Assembly: GCF_000576305.1 (NCBI RefSeq)
Contig: NZ_BAVZ01000001.1
Coordinates: 607,130-671,129, forward strand
Length of the DNA stretch: 64,000 nt
From: Paenibacillus pini JCM 16418
Lineage (GTDB): Bacteria; Bacillota; Bacilli; Paenibacillales; Paenibacillaceae
Direction: 5' to 3'
Shown: positions 26,656 through 35,486 of the stretch, one piece after another
Layout: every line of letters starts with the position of its first letter
Position numbering within the stretch: the first letter of the stretch is position 1
Position numbers and translations under genes: made by a program
The notes under the pieces: model-generated
Told to the model about the DNA's origin: nothing
The model's input: only the letters and a program-made list of their open reading frames with translations
Database searches by the model: none

Positions 26656-26777
26656 AACTTGCGAGAAACCTATACAGCGATTGGTTTGAAATGGGCTAAG
26701 GATGGGGAGATGAGTCTAGTCCGATTTTTTAAGATTCACATATTATAAAGTAAGTTAATGGGAAAGGGGGTAATGGA

Positions 26778-26888
26778 ATGAGCGAAGTTGGAGGTTATGG
26801 TTTTGGAGGCAACCCGTTCACATCAACAGGTGCAATTCTGGTGCTCTTTATTTTGTTGGTTATCATCACCCGTTCTTTCTGGCTTTAA
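26778..26888 (+). CDS. YjcZ-family sporulation peptide
   Basis: A 36-residue peptide. The ATG at 26778 is preceded by AAAGGGGG; the stop is TAA at 26886-26888. A Gly/Phe-rich head (EVGGYGFGGNPF) leads into one hydrophobic helix (GAILVLFILLVIIT) ending RSFWL, the plan of YjcZ-type sporulation peptides. About 30 bases upstream CATATTATA (26739-26747) fits the mother-cell sigma-K -10 pattern CATAnnnTA, but no matching -35 is clear. It adjoins other small spore-type genes. Confidence 0.78.
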   Translation: MSEVGGYGFGGNPFTSTGAILVLFILLVIITRSFWL

Positions 26889-26931
26889 TTTAATATAAAA
26901 GTCCTACTTTTACAGATGAGTATCAAAAAAC

Positions 26932-26975
26932 AAGGGTTGTCCCAAAAGCCATACTTATGGCTAGGGGCAACCCTT
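26932..26975 (+). terminator. Probable terminator after the YjcZ peptide
   Basis: AAGGGTTG and CAACCCTT (26932-26939, 26968-26975) form the outer stem and AGCCAT/ATGGCT an inner one. TTTT follows weakly. Confidence 0.6.
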
Positions 26976-27040
26976 TTCGGTGTAGAAGCAAGTTGGGTTG
27001 TATGTGCATGATCACCCAATCCATGATATCCAGACATACC

Positions 27041-27081
27041 AAGAAGCAGGTCAAGGATAATCTCACCTTGACCTGCTTCTT
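27041..27081. repeat. Perfect 16-bp inverted repeat
   Basis: AAGAAGCAGGTCAAGG (27041-27056) is perfectly inverted at 27066-27081 around a 9-base loop. No good T-run follows on either strand, so it may be a transcript-end structure or a processed hairpin. Confidence 0.7.
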
Positions 27082-27129
27082 CTTGTTCATCAATCTTTCA
27101 GCTAAGGAGTTGCGACTCCGAAGGTATCT

Positions 27130-27436
27130 TTACTTTCGGGAAAACTCATTTGCCAGGGATAAGTCAGCGTAATACTCGTTGCCCTCGGCTTCGGGGTCCG
27201 CCATGTGGCCCACCCGGACCCCCGGGACCACCATGTGACCCGCCAGGACCCCCGGGTCCGCCATGTGGCCCGCCAGGACCTCCGGGACCACCCGGTGCCC
27301 AACCAGGGTAAACTCCTGGGAAGCCACCGTATCCGTATGGATAGGACCAAGACGGGTAATAAGAATAAGGAAGAGGTGGATAGGAGCCGGGGTACTGATA
27401 GTAAGGATAAGGATATGAATAAGGCGAATAAGCCAT
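27130..27436 (-). CDS. Tyr/Pro-rich, Gly-Gly-Pro repeat protein (frameshifted)
   Basis: Starts at the ATG at 27436 behind AGGAGG. Residues 1-50 are Tyr/Pro/Ser-rich (YSYPYPYYQYPG), then come about ten collagen-like GGP units interrupted by His or Ser. As written the frame ends at 27164 in a basic nonsense tail. Removing one G from the GGGG at 27193-27196 restores an acidic ending, PEAEGNEYYADLSLANEF, that stops at 27130 and gives 101 residues. The composition fits a spore-coat or surface protein, but function is unproven. Tandem GC-rich repeats make sequencing or slippage errors likely here. Confidence 0.65.
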
Positions 27437-27623
27437 TTGAATTCCTCCTAGGGAAATATGAATAATACAGGGTATGCGCCCTGAACACTTCATGATCCCC
27501 TATCTATAAAAATAGGCTTATCCAAAAATTTAATACTGGGGTAACACTGAGTTAATGTTTCATTCATATTAGATCTGTATATTATATAAATATAACCCCC
27601 TTTTAATATATTGTACGGAATTA

Positions 27624-27660
27624 ACCCTGCCGGCTCACAACCCCGGCAGGGTACTTTTTT
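27624..27660 (+). terminator. Strong terminator-like hairpin without an obvious plus-strand gene
   Basis: ACCCTGCCGG and CCGGCAGGGT (27624-27633, 27643-27652) pair perfectly and are followed by ACTTTTTT on the plus strand. Both flanking genes read minus, and the minus strand lacks a U-tract after the stem. Confidence 0.65.
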
Positions 27661-27668
27661 ATAGATAT

Positions 27669-28274
27669 TTAGTTTTTATAGGCTCTCATTTTTAAATTCC
27701 CTTTGTAACGAAGTGATTTATAAATTATTGGATGAACCTTATACCAACTTGCAGAGGTATAGATATCATGATACTGATCCTCTTGTATGGGTTCTTCTTG
27801 TCTTTGTGCATTTAGGATCACTAAGGCATCACTACGTTTCATGGCAATACGGACTAATTCTTTTTTGCTTCGCTTACTGCTTTGGGGGTTGGGATTACCA
27901 ACGAGACAGACCTCAACCGTTTCGATCCCCTTGTTTGCAAACAATAAACGCCCGTATTCAATTAAAGTTTGAGCTGCATTCAGCATGCACTCATCTGGGT
28001 CGTCCATACTTTCGGTGCGTAGATTAACAGTAATTGTTTTATTATTTGCTCCCTCAATGCCTATTTCTTGAGCCTCTGCTACAGGAATGACGCTTGGTCC
28101 TACAGCTTTGATAAGGACATTGCGAACAGAATGGAGAGTAATATCCGAATTAGGCCATGCATCAGCGTTCTTTTGTGCTTTAATCGGCACGGGATTGGCA
28201 TCAGCACAAGATGTCAGCACAATGGAAGCGGCAATGATTAAATATACAACCTTGAAAGGTGTTTTTGGTTGCAC
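27669..28274 (-). CDS. Lipoprotein of unknown function
   Basis: 201 residues from a GTG at 28274, since GAAAGGGGG is 6 bases upstream; the ATG at 28280 directly abuts that site. A short basic start, a hydrophobic stretch (VVYLIIAASIVLTSC) and the lipobox LTSC mark a lipid-anchored exported protein. The mature domain is mixed alpha/beta without a motif I know. It lies in the row of small envelope or spore-type genes. Some YhcN/YlaJ-type spore lipoproteins are of similar size, but I see no clear match. Confidence 0.75.
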   Translation of the reverse strand: MQPKTPFKVVYLIIAASIVLTSCADANPVPIKAQKNADAWPNSDITLHSVRNVLIKAVGPSVIPVAEAQEIGIEGANNKTITVNLRTESMDDPDECMLNAAQTLIEYGRLLFANKGIETVEVCLVGNPNPQSSKRSKKELVRIAMKRSDALVILNAQRQEEPIQEDQYHDIYTSASWYKVHPIIYKSLRYKGNLKMRAYKN

Positions 28275-28354
28275 GTTCATCCCCCTTTCAACCCATGGGA
28301 TACAACAGAAGTCTATCAGAACGTGGGAGAGATTGGAATAGGTAGGACCTCAAT

Positions 28355-28480
28355 ATGAAGGTTATAACAACGAAACAACGCTCCTTATTCTTCAAACGGG
28401 CACTTTGTGGGGGGCTTTATATCTACATTATTTGTTACTTTATTATTCTATGCCTATACTTGCAAACGAAGCTCGCTTGA
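28355..28480 (+). CDS. Candidate 41-residue membrane peptide
   Basis: ATG at 28355, TGA at 28478-28480. A basic N-terminus (MKVITTKQRSLFFKRA) is followed by one hydrophobic helix (GGLYIYIICYFIILCLYL). A GTAGGA sequence 9 bases upstream could serve as ribosome site. The short weak hairpin AAAGC/GCTTT with TTTTT follows at about 28488-28506. I recognise no family; it may be spurious. Confidence 0.35.
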   Translation: MKVITTKQRSLFFKRALCGGLYIYIICYFIILCLYLQTKLA

Positions 28481-28529
28481 ATAAAAAAAGCGAATAGCTT
28501 TGTTTTTGTTAAGCTTGTTGAGTATGTAA

Positions 28530-28649
28530 TTATTGAAGCAAAAGGTTTCTAAACCAGTTATAAGCGAGTAGACCAAGTATAAATAATAATATCAATAATA
28601 CGATGATGAATATAATAAGAGAATTATTATGAATAAATGATTTAAGCAT
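28530..28649 (-). CDS. Small single-span membrane peptide
   Basis: 39 residues, ATG at 28649 with AAGGGG 9 bases upstream, TAA at 28532-28530. A short polar start (MLKSFIHNNS) leads into a helix of about 20 hydrophobic residues (LIIFIIVLLILLFILGLLAY) and a tail with Trp and Arg (NWFRNLLLQ). The clean ribosome site and topology favour a real gene. Such peptides are common among sporulation and stress genes, but its role is unknown. Confidence 0.5.
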   Translation of the reverse strand: MLKSFIHNNSLIIFIIVLLILLFILGLLAYNWFRNLLLQ

Positions 28650-29034
28650 GCATTCAACCCCTTAGATGTGATTAAGATTATTTTATTCCCACAACACTCA
28701 AATATAATGAATATAGGAAAAATTTATCGTTTATCACTTCTATGAACGCAAAAAATCGGGACTCTCTTTCGAGAGCCCCATCATGGGAGAGGAGAAACCG
28801 GACGAAGAGCTTATGGGGAAACGTAAGTCTTCTCCACGGTTGTCTACCGACATTCGTTTGATGTCGATATATACATCTTTCCCTGCTATGGGCTATTTAT
28901 ACATCCACTTGTTAAAAACAAGTTATATTCTTCAAATAATCCATTTTTCAATACAGAATAAATTATGGTACGATAGCTCTGTGTTACGTTTATTGTACTT
29001 TTGGATCTTACATATAGAATGGGTGAAGAGTGAA
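28650..29034. other. Gene-poor region upstream of rsmD with a possible minus-strand transcription unit
   Basis: The plus frame is open upstream of rsmD but lacks start signals until 29035. On the minus strand TTGAAA (28951-28946) and TATAAC (28927-28922), 18 bases apart, make a fair promoter. A hairpin at 28757-28779 followed by a U-tract (28755-28750) makes a fair terminator. The implied RNA is about 165 bases. A minus frame from ATG 28904 to TAG 28740 has an amber codon at position 4; a 37-residue ORF from ATG 28853 remains but crosses the hairpin. Confidence 0.4.
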
Positions 29035-30124
<1,090 letters not shown>

Positions 30125-30135
30125 GTTTGGTTAGC

Positions 30136-31386
30136 TTAGTGAATTCGTTTGGTTGCTATTAGCTTAACTGCTAACGATAGGATGATGAGTCCGCATAGAA
30201 TAATTCCTTGCCAGCCAAGGATGTTCGGAAACGTTGACCATAGGTTCGGGGAAATAAACAATTCTTTGGATCGCAATGCAGGCTCTGGCAGAAATGCGGG
30301 ATTCGAAGCCTCAAAAAACCTTTTTAATAGTGGCCATGTGAGCCAGGTCATAAGGAATGCATAGCCTGCGTGTAGTAGCTTTAGGAATATAAATGTGAAC
30401 CAGGATGCTCCTGTGTTTGCGAGCATGGACTTCGTCTGCAACAATGCACTAATTCCACTGAAGCCGAGCAGAGCGGATAGAATAGACCACTGTAATACTG
30501 CTGAAGGTATTCCAGCAATGCTGACAGCTTTTGCCCCAAGATGGATTTCAAACAGACCATGCTGCCAATATGTTGCTAATGGAAGCTGAGAGGGAAGGAC
30601 ACGGCTAAAGATCTGAGTGATGACAGAGAATATTATAATATATCCTCCAATCATCATCAGTGTTTGCACCGCGTTCGTTACTGATTCTCCTAGCATTCTT
30701 CCGAAACTACGCCCATCACTTGCTCGTGCATTCTCGGCTGCGTGGAACATATGCCGCATGTGGTATTCATTGGCCTGAGGCAGGACTGTGGACGATATCG
30801 AATCTGTAGGTAAAGGACCGCTATTCATAGCGGTGCTTTTTCGTCTCTGCTGCTTCAGTGGGGGATATACAGTAAGGAAAGCCAACAATCCACTTAACCA
30901 GTGGATCACGATAAGGGCATATCCCGCTGAAGGTTGATGCATGAGTCCGGTGGCAATGACTAACAGTATCATGAGCGGGTTACAGAAATGAGATAGCATA
31001 GCAAGCTTGGCTGCATCATTGCCGCTGATATCCCCCTGTCGGTATAACTGCTGGGTAGCCCGTGCGCCGCTGGGATATCCTGTGGTCATGCCCATGATGA
31101 GTACCCAGCCCCCTGTCCCAGGTAATCCAAATACTTTACGCATTAGTGGATTTAGTAGGGCGCCGATGGCATGCACAAATCCATAAGCCATTAATATTTC
31201 GGATAGCACTAGGAATGGAAGTAGCGCGGGGAATACAATTTGCCACCATAAGGTGAGTCCTTGCAAGGAAGCCTGAAAGGCAGGAGCAGGTGCGCTGACG
31301 ATGGCAACGACTAGGAGAAGAGCGCAAGCTCCCATGAACAAAGTGCTTTTTAGAGAAGTCGTTGTGTTGAGATCGTTTTTTTTCAT
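30136..31386 (-). CDS. ylbJ: Sporulation integral membrane protein YlbJ
   Basis: 416 residues with about nine hydrophobic segments and nucleoside-recognition (Gate) domain features, such as the MGMTTGYPSGARATQQLY loop. In B. subtilis ylbJ follows coaD, is sigma-E dependent and is needed for cortex formation. Here it is inverted between coaD and ylbL and converges on coaD 11 bases away. The ATG at 31386 is behind AAGAGGTG; an in-frame GTG at 31395 overlaps that site. Confidence 0.9.
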   Translation of the reverse strand: MKKNDLNTTTSLKSTLFMGACALLLVVAIVSAPAPAFQASLQGLTLWWQIVFPALLPFLVLSEILMAYGFVHAIGALLNPLMRKVFGLPGTGGWVLIMGMTTGYPSGARATQQLYRQGDISGNDAAKLAMLSHFCNPLMILLVIATGLMHQPSAGYALIVIHWLSGLLAFLTVYPPLKQQRRKSTAMNSGPLPTDSISSTVLPQANEYHMRHMFHAAENARASDGRSFGRMLGESVTNAVQTLMMIGGYIIIFSVITQIFSRVLPSQLPLATYWQHGLFEIHLGAKAVSIAGIPSAVLQWSILSALLGFSGISALLQTKSMLANTGASWFTFIFLKLLHAGYAFLMTWLTWPLLKRFFEASNPAFLPEPALRSKELFISPNLWSTFPNILGWQGIILCGLIILSLAVKLIATKRIH

Positions 31387-31512
31387 TATTTTCACCTCTT
31401 ATGAGTAAACATAGCTAGTACCAATCTATGCGGGGAAAATAACCATAATACCTTGTCAGCTGGATGAAAGAAGTTCAATGCAACTGGATGCAAGAAGAAA
31501 GAAGGGGAAGAC

Positions 31513-32547
31513 ATGAAGCAATCGAACAAACGCGAAGGATTACGTCTTACGCTCTACATTTTTATGATTGTCATTCTGGTATATGTTGCGGTATACATGC
31601 CGACGCCCTACATTATCTATCAGCCCGGAACAGCTGAGGAAGTTAAGCCTATGATTTCGATTGAAAAAGGGGATACAGCAGAAAAAGGTACGTTTATGAT
31701 GACAACTGTATCCGCAAGCTACGCTAACTTGGCCATGTTAACGATGGCTGCATTTAATTCAAATGCTCAAGTGGATAAGAAGCAGGCGCGCCTTGGCGAT
31801 AAAAGTGAGGACGAATATGCTGCTGAGCAAGTATTTTACATGAGCGATTCTCAATCGTCTGCGATGGAGGCTGCTTATCATGAGGCAAAAGTGCCTTATG
31901 AGATTCTACCTGAATATTTATTTGTTATTTCTACTGCGGATGGAGACACAACTCGTTTTCAACCAGGGGATAAATTGATAGCGATCAATGATAAGCCTGT
32001 GACTGACAATGCAGCTCTTGGAACTCTTCTGACCGGAAAGCAAGTGGGAGAGGAAATAACGGTTAAGTTGGAGCGCGGCGGAGAGCCACTAACCGAGAAG
32101 GTGAAGCTTGTATCAATAAAAGATACGAAGACATCACAGACTCGGCCGGGCCTAGGCGTCATGATAGCAACCATGCAGAAGGTGACAACGAAAGACCCTG
32201 GCAAGCAGGTGCATTTCGAGAATACGCGTGTCGGCGGCCCTTCTGCGGGTCTGATGTTCACAATGGAAATTTATAATCAGTTGACTATTGGTGATTTAAC
32301 AAAAGGGTACAGAGTAGCGGGAACGGGAACGATTGTTGAAGACGGAACGGTTGGACCGATCGGCGGGGTGCAGCACAAAATTGTTGCCGCCACACGTGAG
32401 AATGCTGAAATCTTCTTCGTTCCTAAAGATAACTATAAAGAAGCTAAAGCCAAAGCGGACAAGATCAAGTCCCCTATGAAGCTCGTTTCGGTTAACAAAC
32501 TTGAAGATGCCATACAATATATGAATGGGCTTCAAGCTAAGTCATAA
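31513..32547 (+). CDS. ylbL: PDZ/Lon-like (S16) membrane protease YlbL
   Basis: 344 residues. One N-terminal transmembrane helix (LTLYIFMIVILVYVAVYMP), then a PDZ-like segment at about 125-210 (FQPGDKLIAINDKPV). The Lon-type protease domain has the nucleophile Ser in RVGGPSAGLMF and general-base Lys in GGVQHKIVAA. It faces outside the membrane. B. subtilis YlbL takes part in recovery from DNA-damage arrest with CtpA. Its 3' end overlaps the opposing tmcAL gene by 11 bases. Confidence 0.93.
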   Translation: MKQSNKREGLRLTLYIFMIVILVYVAVYMPTPYIIYQPGTAEEVKPMISIEKGDTAEKGTFMMTTVSASYANLAMLTMAAFNSNAQVDKKQARLGDKSEDEYAAEQVFYMSDSQSSAMEAAYHEAKVPYEILPEYLFVISTADGDTTRFQPGDKLIAINDKPVTDNAALGTLLTGKQVGEEITVKLERGGEPLTEKVKLVSIKDTKTSQTRPGLGVMIATMQKVTTKDPGKQVHFENTRVGGPSAGLMFTMEIYNQLTIGDLTKGYRVAGTGTIVEDGTVGPIGGVQHKIVAATRENAEIFFVPKDNYKEAKAKADKIKSPMKLVSVNKLEDAIQYMNGLQAKS

Positions 32548-33769
32548 TCGGGGGCATGAAATAGTCCCTGAATATTTCCTTCGTCAATGGATGTTTATAG
32601 GCGTTGGCATAGGCTGCAGATGCTCGTAAATCAAGCTCAAGCTGATCATCTCGCATCGATGGCGGCTTCACTACAATGGGTAGTGAAGCCGTTTTTTTCA
32701 TTGTTTTGAGCAGCTCTTGTCCACGTCCGCTGAATCCAAGAACTCGGATATAGCCGGGTCCTCTAGTAAGTGAAGCTTGGGTCATTTCCGTCTGGGTATG
32801 CTGGAGAAGAATGTGAACGAGCATACGTTGCAGCTTAGTATGCGTGTAACGTTTGGTTTTGAGAGCTTGCAATAATGCTCCAACACTTGGATCTGACAAC
32901 GTCGGTAGCAGGCGCTGTAGACGGTACTCAAGGCCTTCAGTGACCTCATGGAGTTCTGATAAGGCCTGTGGACGCTCAGTCAGCAGCAGCTGCATCAGAG
33001 GCTGTCTGAAGGATTCCCATGTCATAGGCCCGCGACCTGCCTCAAATTCACGACGTAGAATATCAAGTGTGAAAGAAGGTAGATAAGGTGCAGCCGCTTG
33101 TAAATCTTGCTCTAGCAGCATCCGCCGCACAGCCGTTGCACTTGTAATCGTTGCATGTGCCGGAGCATCGTCGTGATATCCCGCATGCAAGCGGGGGATG
33201 GTAAAAGGATGAATAGGACTGCCAATGCGCTGTAAGGCTATCAAGTAATGGAGTCCCAGTGTATGATTGGGCTGCTGTAGCAGCTTACGCAGATCATCCT
33301 CCTCACCGAGATTCACTGCCATAGCTGCTGCTGCAGCGCTATAGGCCGCAGGGTAACTCATTCCTTCGCTTAAGAAGCTTGCGATGGCATCCTTCATCTC
33401 CCCACTTTCTTGTGCTAGCATTTTGGAGAGGGGTAATAGTAGATCGAGCGAACCGCTTTCGGTTCCGAAGCACAAGCTATCAACGATACCGGTAGCCGAT
33501 AGCAGCGATACGGCTCCATAGGCGAACCATTCTGCTGGTTGTGGCGCGTAAGCTACAGGTAGTTCTATAATTAAATCGGCACCCATAGCGAGTGCCATCT
33601 CGGTCCGTGCGAATTTGCTGACGATTCCGGGCTCACCCCTTTGTAGAAAAGGGCCACTAAGCACAGCAACGGAACTCTCTGCACCCGTAATCTCTTTAGA
33701 TCTGGTATAATGGTGTACATGACCGTTATGAAGAGGATTATATTCAACGATCAAACCGACGGTTGCCAT
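32537..33769 (-). CDS. tmcAL: tRNA(Met) cytidine acetate ligase
   Basis: 410 residues, formerly YlbM. The start MATVGLIVEYNPLHNGHVHHY has the H-x-G-H nucleotidyltransferase motif. It uses acetate and ATP to form N4-acetylcytidine at the wobble position of elongator tRNA-Met. It is convergent with ylbL and divergent from the DUF177-rpmF promoter. Length and domain order are as expected. Confidence 0.92.
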   Translation of the reverse strand: MATVGLIVEYNPLHNGHVHHYTRSKEITGAESSVAVLSGPFLQRGEPGIVSKFARTEMALAMGADLIIELPVAYAPQPAEWFAYGAVSLLSATGIVDSLCFGTESGSLDLLLPLSKMLAQESGEMKDAIASFLSEGMSYPAAYSAAAAAMAVNLGEEDDLRKLLQQPNHTLGLHYLIALQRIGSPIHPFTIPRLHAGYHDDAPAHATITSATAVRRMLLEQDLQAAAPYLPSFTLDILRREFEAGRGPMTWESFRQPLMQLLLTERPQALSELHEVTEGLEYRLQRLLPTLSDPSVGALLQALKTKRYTHTKLQRMLVHILLQHTQTEMTQASLTRGPGYIRVLGFSGRGQELLKTMKKTASLPIVVKPPSMRDDQLELDLRASAAYANAYKHPLTKEIFRDYFMPPIMT

Positions 33770-33892
33770 GGATGCTCAACTCCAAATGTCAATGTGTATA
33801 GCGTAATCTCTATTTAATAAACGTTTCTTAAAAATATATCATAAATCTAAACTATTTCTGAAACAATATAGAGTGAAAATATGCGACTACTG

Positions 33893-33922
33893 TTGACAAA
33901 GCTCTCTAAAAATCGGTATAAT
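33893..33922 (+). promoter_or_regulatory. Sigma-A promoter of DUF177-rpmF
   Basis: Consensus TTGACA (33893-33898) and TATAAT (33917-33922) with an 18-base spacer, 28 bases before the DUF177 start. Confidence 0.85.
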
Positions 33923-33949
33923 AATTTTTGTTTGTTTGGAGTGATAATT

Positions 33950-34465
33950 ATGCAACTTCAATTTAGAAAAATGGCATCTAGTACCGAGCCGTTACAGTTC
34001 CATCAAGAGGTGGATGTAAGCCGTGCCGTAGAGGGCAGAGATGATGTAAGTAACCTTCAGCCGCTTCAAGCGGACCTGAAAGCGACTTATCTCGGACCGC
34101 TTATTCCGGATACGGTGGATGTTCAAGGTAAGCTGTCTGTACAGCTGGATATGGTGTGTGCGCGTTGCCTCACTGTAGTCCACGAACATCTTCACATACC
34201 ATTTCATGAACAGCTTAAGCAAGGGAAGCAGCCTGAAGAGTTTCGGGAAGAAGACGACACCATTTATGTGGATAATGAGATTGTGGATCTTGTACCTCTT
34301 GTGGAAGAATCTTTTCTACTGCACCTACCGCAAACTGTTTTATGCAAGTCTACCTGCAAAGGACTTTGTCCCAATTGTGGTGTTGACTTGAATGAGGGAA
34401 CATGCAACTGCGACAAGCAACGTGTCGATCCACGGCTTGAAGCACTACAAAACTTTTTCAAATGA
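33950..34465 (+). CDS. DUF177 (YceD/YlbN) family protein
   Basis: 171 residues from the ATG at 33950 (GGAGTGAT upstream). The family marks are a Cys pair around VCARCLTVV (about 65-70), an acidic middle (EEFREEDDTIYVDNEIVDL) and a zinc-like C-x4-C...C-x4-C tail (CKSTCKGLCPNCGVDLNEGTCNC). DUF177 genes almost always sit in front of rpmF and, from plant and bacterial work, help 23S rRNA maturation. The 60-base spacing to rpmF fits a two-gene operon. Confidence 0.9.
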   Translation: MQLQFRKMASSTEPLQFHQEVDVSRAVEGRDDVSNLQPLQADLKATYLGPLIPDTVDVQGKLSVQLDMVCARCLTVVHEHLHIPFHEQLKQGKQPEEFREEDDTIYVDNEIVDLVPLVEESFLLHLPQTVLCKSTCKGLCPNCGVDLNEGTCNCDKQRVDPRLEALQNFFK

Positions 34466-34525
34466 GCAGTGAACCATTCAGCTTGTGTTAAAGTGACGGG
34501 TTGATTGAAATAAGGAGGTGGGAAC

Positions 34526-34699
34526 ATGGCAGTACCTCAACGGAGAACGTCCAAGACACGTCGTGACAAACGTCGTACTCACTTTAAACTGGCTGTGCCA
34601 GGTATGGTGAAATGTGAACAATGCGGAGAATTGAAGCTTGCTCACCACGTATGTAAAGTGTGTGGAACGTATAAATCAAGAGAAATTATTTCGCAATAA
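34526..34699 (+). CDS. rpmF: 50S ribosomal protein bL32
   Basis: 57 residues, stop TAA at 34697-34699. The start [19 protein letters not shown] and the zinc-binding C-x2-C...C-x2-C (residues 30, 33, 43, 46) make it the zinc-containing (C+) version of L32. AAGGAGGTG is 6 bases before the ATG. No zinc-independent paralog is in this window. Confidence 0.95.
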   Translation: MAVPQRRTSKTRRDKRRTHFKLAVPGMVKCEQCGELKLAHHVCKVCGTYKSREIISQ

Positions 34700-34713
34700 A
34701 TGCGAGAATTAAG

Positions 34714-34747
34714 TAGCACTTCATCTATGGTGAGGTGCTATTTTTTT
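34714..34747 (+). terminator. Terminator of rpmF
   Basis: TAGCACTTCA (34714-34723) pairs with TGAGGTGCTA (34731-34740) with one G-U and runs into seven T. Confidence 0.88.
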
Positions 34748-34755
34748 GTCTGCTC

Positions 34756-34804
34756 TTTCTTTTTAGTTGATCATGCTTTATACTACCTTAGTACCAGGTT
34801 CTAA
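34756..34804 (+). promoter_or_regulatory. fapR promoter with FapR operator
   Basis: TTAGTACCAGGTTCTAA (34788-34804) is a near-perfect 17-base palindrome matching the recalled FapR consensus (TTAGTACC-GGTACTAA type). It lies just downstream of a TATACT -10 (34779-34784); the -35 is weak (TTTCTT, 34756-34761). FapR bound here would block its own operon until malonyl-CoA releases it. Confidence 0.85.
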
Positions 34805-34853
34805 GAGAAACGTATGATTATTCTAAACTTTATATATAATTTAACGGGAATAA

Positions 34854-35486
34854 ATGAATACTCGGGAAGGGGTGCCTCTCATCGATCGGATATCCAAAAA
34901 AGAGCGTCATCAGCTGCTTCTGAAAATTATCGGACAGAATCCTTTTGTCACCGATCGTGAGCTCACGCGTGAGCTGAAGGTTAGTATTCAGACGATCCGA
35001 CTGGATCGGATGGAACTCGGCATACCGGAACTGCGTGAGCGGATGAAACAGATGGCCGAGCACTCCTACGATCAGGTTCGTTCGTTATCGCTGGACGAGG
35101 TGGTCGGTGAAATTGTAGATTTACAGCTTGATAAAAGCGGTATCTCTATATTTGAAATCCGTGAGGAGCATGTCTTTACCCGGAATAGTATTGCTCGTGG
35201 GCATTATGTGTTTGCACAAGCCAATTCGCTCGCCGTAGCCGTTATTAATGACGAGATTGCGCTTACTGCCTCAGCGGATATTCGTTTCTTGCGACAAGTT
35301 CATTTGAATGAGAAATGTATCGCCAAGGCCTACGTGAGATCTATGGCCGGTCAAAAGGGCAAAGCTAAAGTTGAAGTGTTCACCTACGTTGGTGATGAAA
35401 TGGTGTTCCAAGGTAACTTTGTGATATACAGGTCCACATTGGAAGATAACAGCGAAGGGGGAGTGCAGGATGCGGATCGTCATTGA
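34854..35486 (+). CDS. fapR: Transcription factor FapR
   Basis: 210 residues. N-terminal HTH at about 20-60 (NPFVTDRELTRELKVSIQTIRLDRMELGIPELRER) is joined by a linker helix to a thioesterase-like hot-dog domain. That domain binds malonyl-CoA (NSIARGHYVFAQANSLAVAV). It represses fatty-acid and phospholipid genes; its operator is 50 bases upstream. The start is not certain: the ATG at 34854 has only ACGGGA, while GGAAGGGG lies just inside the frame. The last 17 bases overlap plsX. Confidence 0.93.
   Translation: MNTREGVPLIDRISKKERHQLLLKIIGQNPFVTDRELTRELKVSIQTIRLDRMELGIPELRERMKQMAEHSYDQVRSLSLDEVVGEIVDLQLDKSGISIFEIREEHVFTRNSIARGHYVFAQANSLAVAVINDEIALTASADIRFLRQVHLNEKCIAKAYVRSMAGQKGKAKVEVFTYVGDEMVFQGNFVIYRSTLEDNSEGGVQDADRH

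Noticed and set aside
26932..27081. Two inverted repeats that could be insertion sequence ends
   Set aside because: They are two separate hairpins with different sequences and no transposase between them.
27200..27310. Regular GC-rich repeats that could suggest a CRISPR array
   Set aside because: The period is 9-18 bases with no unique spacers; they are codon-level Gly-Gly-Pro repeats of a protein.
28783..29022. Long 5' extension of the rsmD frame (about 80 codons)
   Set aside because: No ribosome binding site at its start, no similarity to RsmD, and the family N-terminus begins at 29035.
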